64,000 nt of DNA from Timema cristinae. Taxonomy: Eukaryota > Arthropoda > Insecta > Phasmatodea > Timematidae. The notes under the pieces are model-generated. The model saw only the letters and a program-made list of their open reading frames with translations. It ran no database searches and was not told the DNA's origin. Below are positions 35,018 through 46,760 of the stretch, one piece after another. The stretch spans positions 24,172,235 through 24,236,234 of the forward strand of contig JBCFYV010011135.1 of NCBI GenBank assembly GCA_039000515.1. Direction: 5' to 3'. The translations under genes and the position numbers were made by a program. Position 1 is the stretch's first letter; the number at the start of each line of letters is the position of its first letter.

Positions 35018-35148
35018 CTGCGCTTCTTTTTGTCAGCTTGAGTCTTTCAACACTGGGCCTCGCTAGTGTCAATGCTGGGTGATGATATGACTAACCGCAG
35101 CGATCCTAGTGTTGAAGTACTCAAGCTGCCAAAAGGAACGCAACCATT
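35018..35148. repeat. Imperfect hairpin, about 45-bp arms
   Basis: TGTCAGCTTGAGTCTTTCAA at about 35032 pairs with TTGAAGTACTCAAGCTGCCA at about 35113, with ACACTGGGCCTCGC/GCGATCCTAGTGT continuing the stem. Probably a decayed inverted-repeat element. Confidence 0.55.
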
Positions 35149-35646
35149 TTAACCTGGAGGTTGAGTGGTTGGGTATATTATTTGTTTGTGACCCTGGCTA
35201 ATGTTCTGTGCCACCAGAGCTTTGAATAGTTTACATACAGGTGACAACTGGATGTCATGTCCCTCCTGGTCAGTAATGCCATACGATGTTTAAAAAAAAT
35301 TAACACGCTGATACCTCTAAAATTCTCAGTTGTAAAATAAAAAGTACATAAATAATAGAATGTATTCAAAATATGGAACTTCTTCCTCTTGCCTTATTAA
35401 ATTTCTAGGCACGCCATTTGTTTTTACTGCACTGTTAATTTATATATCGTGGGATGTTGTTGATTTTTTTTTTTTTGTTTAAACAGTGGTGAGTTAAATA
35501 TTTAAAAGTAAAAACTGAATTATAAATAATATATTACCTTATGGAGGTCAAATCAATTTAAAGAGCAAATACAATTATCTTAGAGATTGTAACAGAATAA
35601 TAATAACAGGTGTGTTGTTTTGTTTTTTGTCATTAATATTAATGAA

Positions 35647-35936
35647 GGTGACCTGGTAGTCTAGGGGTAAGGTGTCAGACTTCTGTGCTGGGGTCCGGGG
35701 TTCAATCCTCGGTCCCGGCACAGATTTATCTGATTACCAAACTCTTCCTTCACCTCTGACAAGACGTGTATTAATAACAACTTGGTGAATGTGGGGAATG
35801 CCAGGGCCTCAACCGTGGTTTGGATCCCACGTTAAACTGTAGGTCCTCCATTTCATCTCACAATCACCCTACCATTACACAATAGCGTAAGTGCGTATAA
35901 CCCGAACGGGTAGTAAGACACGGTACTAATAGTAAT
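35647..35936 (+). mobile_element. SINE-B
   Basis: Complete copy. AATATTAATGAA is duplicated at 35635-35646 and 35937-35948. Confidence 0.92.
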
Positions 35937-36187
35937 AATATTAATGAACACTCGCATACTAGATAAAATATAATTATTAGAGATGTAAAGTTCGATTCTT
36001 TGATGCATCGATGCTTTCGATTATTAATGATATCAAAATAATCGAGAATCAATCTGAATTTTACGATTATTTATATTTCGATCCTTAGCACTCAATGAAA
36101 CTACTAACTACTAATAAAAAGGTAAATTTAAGAATGAATAGTACCCAATTATCTCTAATATTATTTTATTTGCCGTTATTTGGTATA

Positions 36188-36962
36188 AGTCATTCACGAG
36201 CTAAGTTTACCTGGATGACAGCTCGAAATGTTACTAGAAGTAATCCCTAATATATCACTACGCCAACAGCTGACATCTATCACTTTGAATGACTGTAATG
36301 AAAACAGATGGTAATATATTAATCTGATAGTTAACCACAGTAATTTAGGCCAATATTATTTATATATTTATTTGAGGTCAGACACAAAGTTTACTTATAG
36401 TTTTATTCCCCTTAAAAAAAATATTAACACCACTTTCACAAAAACTTCTAACGAACATAGCTTCAAAATGGCGACTGACGAATTTAAACCATGTGGTTGA
36501 ACATGACGGTAAACAAGTTGTTTACATTGATGCAAACACGCAGTTGATGAAAATATTTTATTCAGTTAAATATTTCAAAATACGATAAAATAATCATAAA
36601 ATAATTTATTGTATGTAAAAAAAAGACAAGAATTTCTCTTTTCCAAGTAAATACGATGCCTGTATTAAAAGATATTGATGTGTGCACTATATTACACAAA
36701 ATCAATAACGTTCTAAAACGAAAAATAAGTACTTTTAAATATGTTTAAAATATTGTTTCGAGTTGGATAAAAAGAAATTATTTTAAAAAATGAAATAGTA
36801 TGAGAAAACTTAAGTTTACGTTGTTTTAAATGTAATATATAACAGGTAATTAAAGATTTTAACATTTATAACAAAACAGTGGTCTTTTACAAGTGTTGGC
36901 AACCCAAAACCTAAACATGATTTTCGAACTGTCATCCAGGTAAAAACCTATCGTGAACGGAA
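36188..36962. mobile_element. TIR element with possible TA duplication
   Basis: TTACCTGGATGACAGCTCGA near 36210 is repeated inverted as TTCGAACTGTCATCCAGGTA near 36925. The outer part (TTCACGA versus TCGTGAA) also pairs. TA lies at each edge. About 775 bp, AT-rich, no open frame of note. Confidence 0.55.
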
Positions 36963-37019
36963 TATATATATTATTTTGTTAGGTTAGCAACCTTATTTGG
37001 TGAATTTAAAAGACGTGTT

Positions 37020-37880
37020 TTTGACCATTTTTTTTTTCTTTACTTTCTCTCTACACTCTGGAGATAAATTACAGTGACCATCAAACAAAACTCGAGATTT
37101 TGTTAAATGTCGACGTTTCTTGACCCCCTGAAACCAACAAATTGGTTTTCACAATTCTGTTTGTCTGCACCTTGGACTAGAGCTGAAACTATTTTACGGA
37201 TTGGACTAAAATTTGGTATCAGACGTTTTCATAAGGTCCCCCCGAGGGGTTTGTGGAATTAAATACCTAACCTTCACTGAAAGGCAAAAAGAGAAAAAAA
37301 TATATATTCTCTCTAAATTTGCTCTAACGATATGATAAAAATGTTATATCTAGACATTATTTATAACTCAAGATGGCAATTCTCATTTTATCATGAAAAT
37401 TATTTTTAGAGAACTTAACATTAGGGAAATTTTCAAATTTTCCTCATTTCTCCGTAACTATTTGAGACTCGAATTTACTTATCATTGTAAAGTTGTAGTA
37501 TTATTAAAGATAAAAATCTGTTATTTGAAATATATATTTTATAAAAACAATAATTTCATATCCATAAACAAATATATATATTATCTAATTCAGGTCTTTA
37601 AAATAAATTTGATTCTTATGCTCTTTGGTGGACAAAGATGTTTCTCTTTTCTTAATTTTCCTGTAAAAGTGTTCCTAGTTCCTAATGCCATTGAGTAAGT
37701 AACAAAGAATATTATTTCATTTATGATCTTTGGTTTAGTGTATCTACAACAATGTATAGACCTGTTGTTTCACTCCACCATTTTTACGAGTTTTTAAGTA
37801 GATGTCTCTTTTAAGATAAAAGAGTGAAGCTGCCTTTGCAACCCGAAAGATTTTTTAAATTATTTATATATTTTTTTTAC
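37020..37880 (+). repeat. Dispersed repeat R, long copy 1
   Basis: Landmarks in order are TGACCCCCTGAAACC, TTTTCATAAGGTCCCCCCGA, AAGATGGCAATTCTCATTTT, GAAATATAT, TTGATTCTTATGCTCTTTGG and GTTCCTAGTTCCTAATGCCA. It is co-linear with 43377-44220 over about 840 bp. Short open frames share LxLILMxFGGQR, probably a chance frame kept by common descent. No structural hallmark of a known class is visible. Confidence 0.8.
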
Positions 37881-38096
37881 TTGGTGAGCTTTTATTTGTA
37901 GGTAGATATACGTCCTTACTATTTTAAATTCTAATTATATCAATAATATTCCTTAATACCTGGTAAAATAGATATTTTTCTTTGTTAAAACTAAAAATGA
38001 ATTGTTTCTTATTATTAGATAACTAGATAACTCGATTTGTCACCTAACATCCAAGATTCCCTTCAAACGCGCCGTTAAGCAATTTAACTTGTCTTA

Positions 38097-38304
38097 CCCG
38101 CCTCGGCGGCGTAGTTGGCTAACGCGCTAGACGTGTTAAGCTCAACTGCTGAGGACGGGGAGATCGAGGTTCTAATGTCGGTTGGGTGAACTGGGTGTGG
38201 TTTTTCCTAAATGGTTTTCCACTCTCCCTCCACGCAAATGCGGGTTCACAACCTCTAATTCGACCTTCCCAATTCCTAATCCATTAGTGCAATTATTACT
38301 TAAA
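38097..38304 (+). mobile_element. SINE-A, 5' part, interrupted by SINE-B
   Basis: Head and body up to AATTATTACTTAAA. The tail resumes at 38646 after the inserted SINE-B. The whole composite is flanked by CTTGTCTTA (38088-38096 and 38696-38704). Confidence 0.9.
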
Positions 38305-38570
38305 GGTGACCTGGTGGCCTAGGGGTAAGGTGTTAGACTTCTGTGCTGGGGGTCCGGGGTTCAATCCTCGGTCCCGGCACAGACTTATCTGATTACCAAA
38401 CCCTTCCTTCGCCTCTGACAAGACATATTGTGAATGTGGGGAATGCCAGGCCGCCACCGTGGTTCGGATTCCACGTTAAACTGTAGGTCCTTCATTTCAT
38501 CTCACAATCACCCTACCATTACACATTAGCGTAAGTGCGTATAACCCGAACGGGTATTAAGACGCGGTGC

Positions 38571-38626
<56 letters not shown>

Positions 38627-38638
38627 GTAATAATAATA
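38305..38638 (+). mobile_element. SINE-B nested in SINE-A, long (TAA)n tail
   Basis: Starts GGTGACCTGGTGGCCTAGGG and ends in about 23 TAA units (38568-38638). ACTTAAA on both sides is the target duplication, taken from the SINE-A tail. Confidence 0.92.
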
Positions 38639-38695
38639 ACTTAAAGCGTATAACCCGAACGGATAGTAAGACGCGGTGTTAAATATAATGAATAT
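38639..38695 (+). mobile_element. SINE-A, 3' tail after nested insertion
   Basis: ACTTAAAGCGTATAACCCGA then the tail up to GGTGTTAAATATA. ACTTAAA is the target duplication made by the nested SINE-B. Confidence 0.88.
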
Positions 38696-38907
38696 CTTGT
38701 CTTAACAAGCTAACCTGAATTAGCGTGCGAATGTTTTTCTACCTATTTGAATATTCCTTTATTAAAATTAGTTTGTTTTTCGATCAATGTAAGAGTGTAT
38801 TTTGTATTCAACACTGGTTAAGTGGAAGAGAAGGCTAACGCTTTAACTTCACCAGATAAATAAATGCTATTATCATTATTATTATTATTTATTATTATTG
38901 ACATGAG

Positions 38908-39171
38908 TTATTATTAGCACCGCATCTTACTATCCATTCGGGTTATACGCACTTACGCTAATGTGTAATGGTAGGGTGATTGTGAGATGAAATGAAGTAC
39001 CTACAGTTTAACGTGGAATCCGAACCACGGTGGCGGCCTGGCATTCCCCACATTCACAAGATGTCTTGTCAGAAGTGAAGGAAGAGTTTGGAAATCAGAT
39101 AAATCTGTGCCGGGACCGAGGATTGAACCCCGGCCGCCAGCACAGAAGTCTGACACCTTACCCCTAGACCA
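38908..39171 (-). mobile_element. SINE-B, 5'-truncated
   Basis: ATTATTGACATGAG is duplicated at 38894-38907 and 39172-39185. The head stops at CCCCTAGACCA. Confidence 0.92.
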
Positions 39172-39492
39172 ATTATTGACATGAGGTCGAACAAATATTT
39201 TTGTATATGAATTTGGATGCTTGTAAAAATAATTAAATAGAAATGTTAAAGAATCGAAAAAAAAATCGAGATTGAAATCGATAAAAACAGATATTATGAC
39301 ATCTTTAAATGATTATAAAAAGAACTAAAAATACAAACCAGTATTAATGATATCGATTTTCTAGTATCGATTAGAACAATCGCAACACTCGAGTAACTAA
39401 CCCTCTCAGGATTCAAAGCGGCATTGTATCATGAGGTGATAAACTGGTTCATTTGCGTGATACATCACTTCAACAAGAGGTGGTACCACTGG

Positions 39493-39520
39493 GGGATTGG
39501 GGGGAGGGGGGGGTGTTATA
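39493..39520 (+). other. G-run cluster (possible G-quadruplex)
   Basis: GGGGGATTGGGGGGAGGGGG then GGGTG gives at least four G runs within 28 bp. Confidence 0.6.
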
Positions 39521-40072
39521 GTAGAGGTCCAAAGGTTACTAATGTTTGCATAATTTAATTGGCAAATTAATCAGGTTTAGCCGTACGCATCCTAGAATCT
39601 CTGCGTCGCATCGGGTGCGAGGGTTGGGAGGTAGAGGGGGGAAGACCTTTCGAGAGATGAGAAAGGAATACGTGGGCTAGTGGTTAGGAGAAGGGAGAGG
39701 TCACATGGGATACCCCCTTAAAACATCCCCACATACACCACCTCCCTCCGTCTCCCTTAAGTAATGGAATAATAATTAGTGTCCGCGTGTAGGAGTGCTA
39801 GAAGGGCATCTTGAGGCTGGTGTCGAAAAAACATTGATTTCTCGATTTCACTGAGTTTTTGGTCAAATGCCGCAATGTTCGTGACAGATATTCAAGAACT
39901 GTTGAAATTAATAATACTCGTACACCTTACTAAATTAATCTAAACGTTTATACTGAAGCAATATTAAAGATTATATATGCAAAAAAAAAGTTGTTGTTAT
40001 AGAAACCGCAAAGATATTGAAAACTCGCGGTTTCAACCCCATTTTTCATTGATATATTATTATTATTATTAT

Positions 40073-40354
40073 TATCACCGCGTCTTACTAACCGTTCGGG
40101 TTATACGCACTTACGCTAATATGTAATGGTAAGGTGATTGTGAGATGAAATGAAGGACCTACAGTTTAACGTGGGATCCGAACCACGGTGGTGGCCTGGC
40201 ATTCCACACATTCACAAGTTGTGATTAATACACGTCTTGTCAGAGTTGAAGGAAGGGTTTAGTGATCAGGTAAATCTGTGCCGGGACCGAGGATTGAACC
40301 CCGGACCCCAGTCCATAGAAGTCTGACACCTTACCCTTACACCACCAGGTCTCA
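40073..40354 (-). mobile_element. SINE-B
   Basis: (ATT)n, tail CACCGCGTCTTACTAACCGT, full body, and head to ACCACCAGGTCTCAC. Confidence 0.9.
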
Positions 40355-40375
40355 CATATAATACTTTTTTTTTTT

Positions 40376-40465
40376 ACCCGCTTTGGTTATTACGTGGTCT
40401 AAGGCGTTACTTTCGAAGTAGAGTAGAAAGCAGATCGAGGATCGAATCTTGGTCGGGTATACTGA
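40376..40465 (+). mobile_element. SINE-C head running into a microsatellite
   Basis: ACCCGCTTTGGTTATTACGT, A-box-like GTGGTCTAAGGCG and GAGGATCGAATCTTGGTCGG. Instead of a body, the (GTAT)n array follows. Confidence 0.75.
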
Positions 40466-40634
40466 CGTATGTATGTGTATGTGTATGTGTATGTGTATGT
40501 GTGTGTGTATGTGTGTATGTGTGTATGTATGTGTGTATGTATGTATGTATGTGTGTATGTATGTGTGTATGTGTGTGTATGTGTGTGTGTGTATGTGTGT
40601 GTGTATGTGTATGTGTGTGTATGTGTGTATGTAT
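40464..40634. repeat. (GTAT)n/(GT)n microsatellite
   Basis: GTGTATGTATGTGTATGT-type repeat, starting where the body of a SINE-C copy should be. Open frames across it are artefacts. Confidence 0.93.
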
Positions 40635-40779
40635 CTAATTGAGCTCTTTGCCAACCAAATTGTGATGCTCTTTACCTAGTTATGTTTTTGAAGGAATGCA
40701 TAGTATTTTGTTTCACATATCCAACAAGTTTTAAATAAATGTATATATATTTAGATAAAATATCGTGAAAGTATATACG

Positions 40780-40941
40780 ATGCACCCGCATTTGCGTGAA
40801 GGGAGAGTGTGAAACCACTATGGGGGGGAAGAAAACCTTCAATACACCCGACCAATGATTTGAAACTTGGATCTCCCCCCGTCCTCAGCGGTCCAAGTCT
40901 ATTGTGAGTGTTACGCCTTAAACTATACGATTACCGAAAGC
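40780..40941 (-). mobile_element. SINE-C, tail lost
   Basis: Body GCACCCGCATTTGCGTGAAG to head TTACGCCTTAAACTATACGA. Confidence 0.78.
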
Positions 40942-41382
40942 GTATTTCTTGATAAACACCGTCATTATTTCTTTACTGGTTTATTTACCGAATAAATTAC
41001 TAAAAAAATAAATCACCCGTGTGTATAGTGAGAATACATGTGATGTCACTAATGTGTACCAGGGAATCAACTCTTGCCTCTAGTGGGGAATAATTTGTAA
41101 TATCGTGTTAACTCGAGTTCTGAAATAAAATGCAGTACCATTTTCATAGAAAAGAATATTTTATTAAATATCAACCCTTTTTTTTACAGTTAAAATTGAT
41201 AAAGTTTTAATATTGTATTTAGTGTAAATTTATAGGTATTGATAATATATATCATAAATGACAGCTGCGTATCACATGACTTGACATATAGACACGTGAA
41301 AGTAGATTTCTTTGCCATCCGATAAGGTTTTTCCTATAAAAATCGTACTGCCTTTACCTCTTTTATACCCTCTTCCCTTCCC

Positions 41383-41412
41383 ATCCCTCCCCTCCCCCCC
41401 CCTCCCTCCCCG
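41383..41412 (-). other. C-run cluster (possible G-quadruplex on minus strand)
   Basis: CCCTCCCCTCCCCCCCCTCC then CTCCCC on the plus strand. From 41000 to 42230 I see no gene. Confidence 0.5.
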
Positions 41413-42232
41413 TGAATGGACTGAGTACAGAGTTAATATGTAAATAGAGTGAAAAGTTGTGTCAGTCGCAAACTATGCCGAGTCAACACTCTAAAACCCA
41501 CGTCCATTTTTTTTTTTAATTAATGTTGTAGTTTTGAGTCGTGTTCGCTTTGATTTCTTGTTTGTTCCGTTTCTATCCTACGTTCGTCAAAGAGAGGGTT
41601 GGGGGGGTGGAAGGTAGGAGGTGAAAGGCCCTTTGTTTGTGTATCTGAGGTTGTGCAAACTACGTCCACTTTTTTTTGGATACTTCATTGTTGTTACCGA
41701 TAAGAGAGAAATTTGGTGTTGAAATTTTCTCGCGTTACATGCACACCCTGATTTAATGTGATTTCGTGCACTTACTACGTTTTTTAATTACCACAGTTCC
41801 CACAACTTAAGGCACTTGTTTTGCAGATGTGACAACTTATCGGTATGACTATCATTTGAATCACTGTCCAGTGATTTGTTTTTTACCCTTTTTTCCAAAT
41901 ATAAGGACTCTGACGATGTTTATTTTAGTTACAAATGTATTTGATTTTATTTTGTCGTTTATTTGAGGTATTTAACGTTCAATTTCTGAAACTAAAGTAG
42001 ATGCTTCTTTTGTTGGTTTTTGTTCCGTATAAACCAACGTTTTTTTTAACTAAACTAATTTATTTAAAATTGATTTTTTCACTCAATTTTCACTTCCAAG
42101 TTCATTTTCCCTTCCTCCGTGTACCCCTCTCAAATTACACTTGTTATAAAATACTTCCAAATTTTGTGATAATCCTGAGCACTTGATGCAAAGCAATTTA
42201 TTCAACGCCCTTTTCAGCAGTTACCCATCCAA

Positions 42233-43072
42233 CGCTTGACTCGCTAGCACTCCCCGCAGTCTCTTGACTCGCTAGCACTCCCCGCAGTCTCTTGACTCGC
42301 TAGCACTCCCAGCAGTATCTTGACTCGCTAGCACTCCCCGCCATCTCTTGACTCGCTAACACTCCCCACAGTCTCTTGACTCGCTAGCAATCCCAGCAGT
42401 ATCTTGACTCGCTAGACCTCCCCACAGTCTCTTGACTCGCTAGCACTCCCAGCAGTATCTTGACTCGCTAGCTCTCCCCGCAGTCTCTTGACTCGCTAGC
42501 ACTCCCAGCAGTATCTTGACTCGCTAGCTCTCCCCACAGTCTCTTGACTCGCTAGCACTCCCCACAGTCTCTTGACTCGCTAGCACTCCCCACAGTCTCT
42601 TGACTCGCTAGCACTCCCCGCAGTCTCTTGACTCGCTAGCACTCCCGCAGTCTCTTGACTCGCTAGCACTCCCCGCAGTCTCTTGACTCGCTAGCACTCC
42701 CCGCAGTCTCTTGACTCGCTAGCACTCCCCGCAGTCTCTTGACTCGCTAGCACTCCCCGCAGTCTCTTGACTCGCTAGTACTTCCCGCAGTCTCTTGACT
42801 CGCTAGCACTCCCCGCAGTCTCTTGACTCGCTAGCACTCCCCGCAATCTCTTGACTCGCTAGCACTCCCCACAGTCTCTTGACTTGCTAGCACGCCTCGC
42901 AGTCACTTGACTCGCTAGCCCTTCTCGAAGTCACTTGACTCGCTAGCACTCCCCGCAGTCTCTTGACTCGCTAGCACTCCCCGCAGTCTCTTGACTCGCT
43001 AACACTCCCCGCATTATCTTAAATCGCTTGCACTCCCCACAGTCACTTGACTCGCTAGCACTCACCGCAGTT
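42233..43072. repeat. 28-bp satellite, about 30 units
   Basis: The unit TTGACTCGCTAGCACTCCCC plus GCAGTCTC is repeated head to tail with few changes, mostly C/A and G/A at the CCCC(G/A)CAG position. Units are contiguous with no spacers, so this is not a CRISPR array. It lies in intron 1 of the CUB gene. Confidence 0.95.
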
Positions 43073-43376
43073 TTAACTCCTATATAATGTGACTGTGGTC
43101 CCACATTCCTTCCCAGAATGCCTCATTACCTAATATCGTGATTAATTCCGCCCTACTTATACCCAGCTCAATGATGGTTATAAACCAGAAACCACAATAT
43201 ACTCCGAGCCTGGAACAAGGTTTGGAGAGTCACAAAAATATCCGGGTGTGCATCCAGGAATTCCCAGTGCATTTCAATTTTAAAAATACGCCTTAAAATG
43301 AATTAAATTTTAGTTTTCTACTCAATTTAGATCCCAGGGATGTCTTGATTATTTGTTTATTTATCTGACCCATCCT

Positions 43377-44220
43377 TTTATTTGATTTCGACACCCGGAG
43401 AGAAAGTATTTTGATCGTAAAAAAAATTGAATTCGATATTTTGATAAATGTTTACGTTTCATGACCCCTGAAACATTAAAAAAAGAGTTGTTTTCGCAAT
43501 GTTGTCTGTCTGTACCTCAGGCTATAAGTGAAGCTATTTAACCAATTGGGCTACAACTTGGTATCTGGAGTTTTCATAAGGTCCCCTCCAAGAGATTTTT
43601 GGCATTAAAGATCTAACTCTAAATTAAAGGGTAGTTTACTGAAGGGCAAAAAGAGAAAAAGTATATTTTCTCGAAATTCGCTCAAACGATTTTGATTAAA
43701 TTTTATATTTAGAAACTGTGTATTTTTATAAACAAGATGGCAATTCTCATTTACTCAGGAAAATTAATTTTAAGGTACTTTACATGTGGTAAATTTTACA
43801 ATTGTCATCATTTCTCCGCAACTATTTGAGATACGAAATAACGTATCATTATAGAATTGTAGTACTATTAAAGATAAGTCTTTTACTTGAAATATATTTT
43901 TATAAAACGAATAGTTTCTGAGCTATAATCAAATATATAACTTTTTAATTCTGGTCTTTGAAAATGAATTTGATTCTTATGTTCTTTGGTGGACAAAGAT
44001 ATTTCTTTTTTCTCTATTTTTCTGTAACAGTGTTCTTAGTTCCTAATACCATAGAGTACGTAACAGTGTTTATTATTACATTTATGATCCTTGGTGGAAT
44101 GTTTCTACAACAATGTGATCTAATATTTCGTTTGACAAATCTTAGGAGTTTTTAGTAAAGGTTTATTTTAAGATAAAAGTGTGAGAAAGTCTTTGTGGTG
44201 CACACTGCAATTTATTTTTC
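43377..44220 (+). repeat. Dispersed repeat R, long copy 2
   Basis: Same landmark order as copy 1 (CATGACCCCTGAAAC, TTTTCATAAGGTCCCCTCCA, AAGATGGCAATTCTCATTTA, TTGATTCTTATGTTCTTTGG). Divergence looks like 20-25% by eye. Confidence 0.8.
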
Positions 44221-44754
44221 TACTTTAATATTATAATTAATAACAACAACTGTAGAATAGAACTGCCCTAATTAAGATCAAAGCATCTTATTCCAAACAC
44301 TAATAGCATGACTTCACGATTGTTAATTATAAGAAAAATAAAATGGTACTCCTCTATAACAGTGTTTCCCAAACGTAGTGGGGAATTTTCGAGAAGACTT
44401 GAGAAAAAATTTTCTCCTTTAACTACCTAATATTTGTCGTTTGGGGAGATATTAACGTGGGGGTTACATTAGACTTTTAGTCATTATCAAGGGTTACAAT
44501 CTAAAAATAAGTTTGAGAACTACTGCTCTACACTATTCTAAAGAGTCTTTTAAAAATGAGAATTCCCTCTGGAAATTTTAATAAACCAAAGAAATTTGTT
44601 TTTAATAGCTAGTGGCAACCTCTGAGAAGGCATGTTATTAAATAAATACATGAAACTTATACAACTTGAGATTTCAACTTTTGGCAATTCAATACATCCC
44701 CGGCTGTTGTTGTGACGTCACAGAAGTAGAAAGGATGTAAGTTTAAGGCTAGGA

Positions 44755-44757
<3 letters not shown>

Positions 44758-44798
<41 letters not shown>
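44758..44798. repeat. (AT)n microsatellite
   Basis: About 19 AT units, ending in ACACAC. Confidence 0.9.
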
Positions 44799-44800
<2 letters not shown>

Positions 44801-45002
44801 CGATTTTGGTTGGAAGAACAATAGACAAAATTCGAAATATTTTTTTTGTGTCCAAAATTGATGTTTTCCTATATTATTCGTGTTATTTTATATATATTGA
44901 TAATATCTATCAAAAGTGACAGTTACAGATAACATGACTTGATGTATAGCTATATTAAAATTGTTTTATTAAATTTAATAGCTAACTTCTATTGTTCTTC
45001 CT

Positions 45003-45279
45003 GGTGACCTGGTGGTCTAGGGGGTAAGGTGTCAGACTTCTATGCTGGCGGCCGGGTTCAATCCTCGGTCCCGGCACAGATTTATCTGATTACCAAACCC
45101 TTCCTTCACCTCTGACAAGACATCTTGTGAATGTGGGGAATGCCAGGCCTCCACCGTGGTTCGGATTCCACGTTAAACTGTAGGTCCTCAATTTCATCTC
45201 ACAATCACCCTACCATTACACATTAGCGTAAGTGCGTATAACCCGAACGGGTAGTAAGACGCGGTGCTAATAATAATAA
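45003..45279 (+). mobile_element. SINE-B
   Basis: Complete copy. TATTGTTCTTCCT is duplicated at 44990-45002 and 45280-45292. Confidence 0.92.
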
Positions 45280-45678
45280 TATTGTTCTTCCTACCGAAAA
45301 TCATACTATAATATGTAGTCTCTGTCATAGACCCAACTTGGACTTAACAAAAGATGACGTCAGCTTGTTAGCTCTGATTAGTTCACTCCCAAAAGGTACA
45401 AAAGAGCTTCTAATTCAACATTACATTTATAATTATTAAACATGACGTCATGAATCCTTTTGTAGCATCATGAGTCGTCCTGTTAAATGGAGGAGAGGGA
45501 AATATCATGACAAGGGAGTGGATTATTAGGCACGAAAAAAAATGTTTAAAACATGCATGGAAATAGGCATTAAATTATGGTATTTAGGCACCATAATAGG
45601 CACTTAAGTAAAAAAATATATATAAAATTAATTTTACAATCTACTATTTTATTAATTACACAACATCTCAATACTAGT

Positions 45679-45909
45679 TCAGGTTATAAACATATGGTGT
45701 ACTAATTACGCTATTATTTGAGGTTAAGAAGGTTGAATTTAGATGAAACACATCTGTACTTGCTTGGAGGGAACGTGGGAAACCATTGAGTAAAAAAAAA
45801 ACACTCTTAAGTACACCTGACCGAGATTAGAATCTCGATCTCACTTTCAACGACATTCATTCTACTGTGAAAGTGACACCTTAGCCCATTCGACCATTGA
45901 AGCGAGTCA
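45679..45909 (-). mobile_element. SINE-C, old
   Basis: Tail GTTCAGGTTATAAAC, body GGAGGGAACGTGGGAAACCA, head CCATTCGACCATTGAAGCGA. Confidence 0.78.
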
Positions 45910-45952
45910 TATGCTGTTAGTCACAAGATACTTTCCTAAATTTTCAATAGTA

Positions 45953-46000
<48 letters not shown>

Positions 46001-46019
46001 ATTATTATTAATATTATTA

Positions 46020-46271
46020 TTAGCACCGCGTCTTACTACCGTTCGGGTTATACGCACTTACGCTAATGTGTAATGGTAGGGTGATTGAGAGATGAAATGA
46101 AGGACCTACAGTTTAACGTGGGATCCGAACCATGGTGGAGGCCTGACATTCCCCACATTTACAAGATATCTTGTCAGAGGTGGAGGAAGCGTTTGGCAAT
46201 CAAATAAATCTGAGCTGGGACCGAGGATTGAACCCCGGCCGCCAGCATAGTAGTCTGACACCTTACCCCTA
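46020..46271 (-). mobile_element. SINE-B, 5'-truncated
   Basis: Long (ATT)n at 45954-46019, then tail and body. It ends at CTTACCCCT, within the A-box region. A 7-bp AATAGTA occurs on both sides as a weak target duplication. Confidence 0.88.
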
Positions 46272-46309
46272 TTAAATAGTAAAATGGAGTTATCTTTTGA
46301 GAGGGAATT

Positions 46310-46672
46310 TTGTGGTGTGTGTTTGTGGTGTGTTTGTGTTTGTGTTTGTGTTTGTGTGTTGTGTTGTGTGTTTGTGTTTTGTGTTGTGTGTTTGTGTGTG
46401 TGTGTTTTGTGTGTTGTGTGTTTTGTGTTGTGTGTGTTTTGTGTTTGTGTTTGTGTTTTTGTGTGTGTGTTTATGTTTGTGTTTGTGTTTGTGTTTGTGT
46501 TTTTTGTGTGTTTGTTTTTTGTGTTTGTGTTTGTGTGTTTGTGTTTGTGTGTGTGTTTGTGTGTGTGTTTGTGTGTGTGTGTGTGTTTGTGTTTGTGTTT
46601 GTGTGTGTGTGTGTTTGTGTGTGTGTTTGTGTGTGTGTTTGTGTGTGTGTTTGTCTGTGTTTTTTTGTGTGT
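46310..46672. repeat. GT-rich array of GTGTTT-type units
   Basis: About 360 bp of (GTGTTT)n, (GT)n and GTTTGTGT mixtures on the plus strand. Cys/Val-rich and His/Thr-rich open frames (125-229 codons) are artefacts. Confidence 0.93.
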
Positions 46673-46677
46673 GAACC

Positions 46678-46760
46678 TTTTGATTGGCTTAGAGCTCCTC
46701 ACGTGACCCCGTTTCTGTCCTGCACTTGTTTTTTTCGGTGAACGTATTAAGCCACAATTA
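46678..46760. mobile_element. Fragment of the 12-kb palindromic element
   Basis: TTGATTGGCTTAGAGC, CACGTGACC and TTTCTGTCCTGC follow the same order as the reverse complement of the centre of the 12071-12984 element. It abuts the GT-rich array on its left. Confidence 0.5.

Noticed and set aside
42233..43072. CRISPR-like regular repeat
   Set aside because: Units are contiguous with no spacers, and the context is eukaryotic with no cas genes.
37393..44155. Protein gene suggested by similar open frames at 37393-37698 and 43958-44155
   Set aside because: The similarity extends over the whole 840-bp non-coding repeat R and is not confined to the frame. There are frameshifts between the copies.
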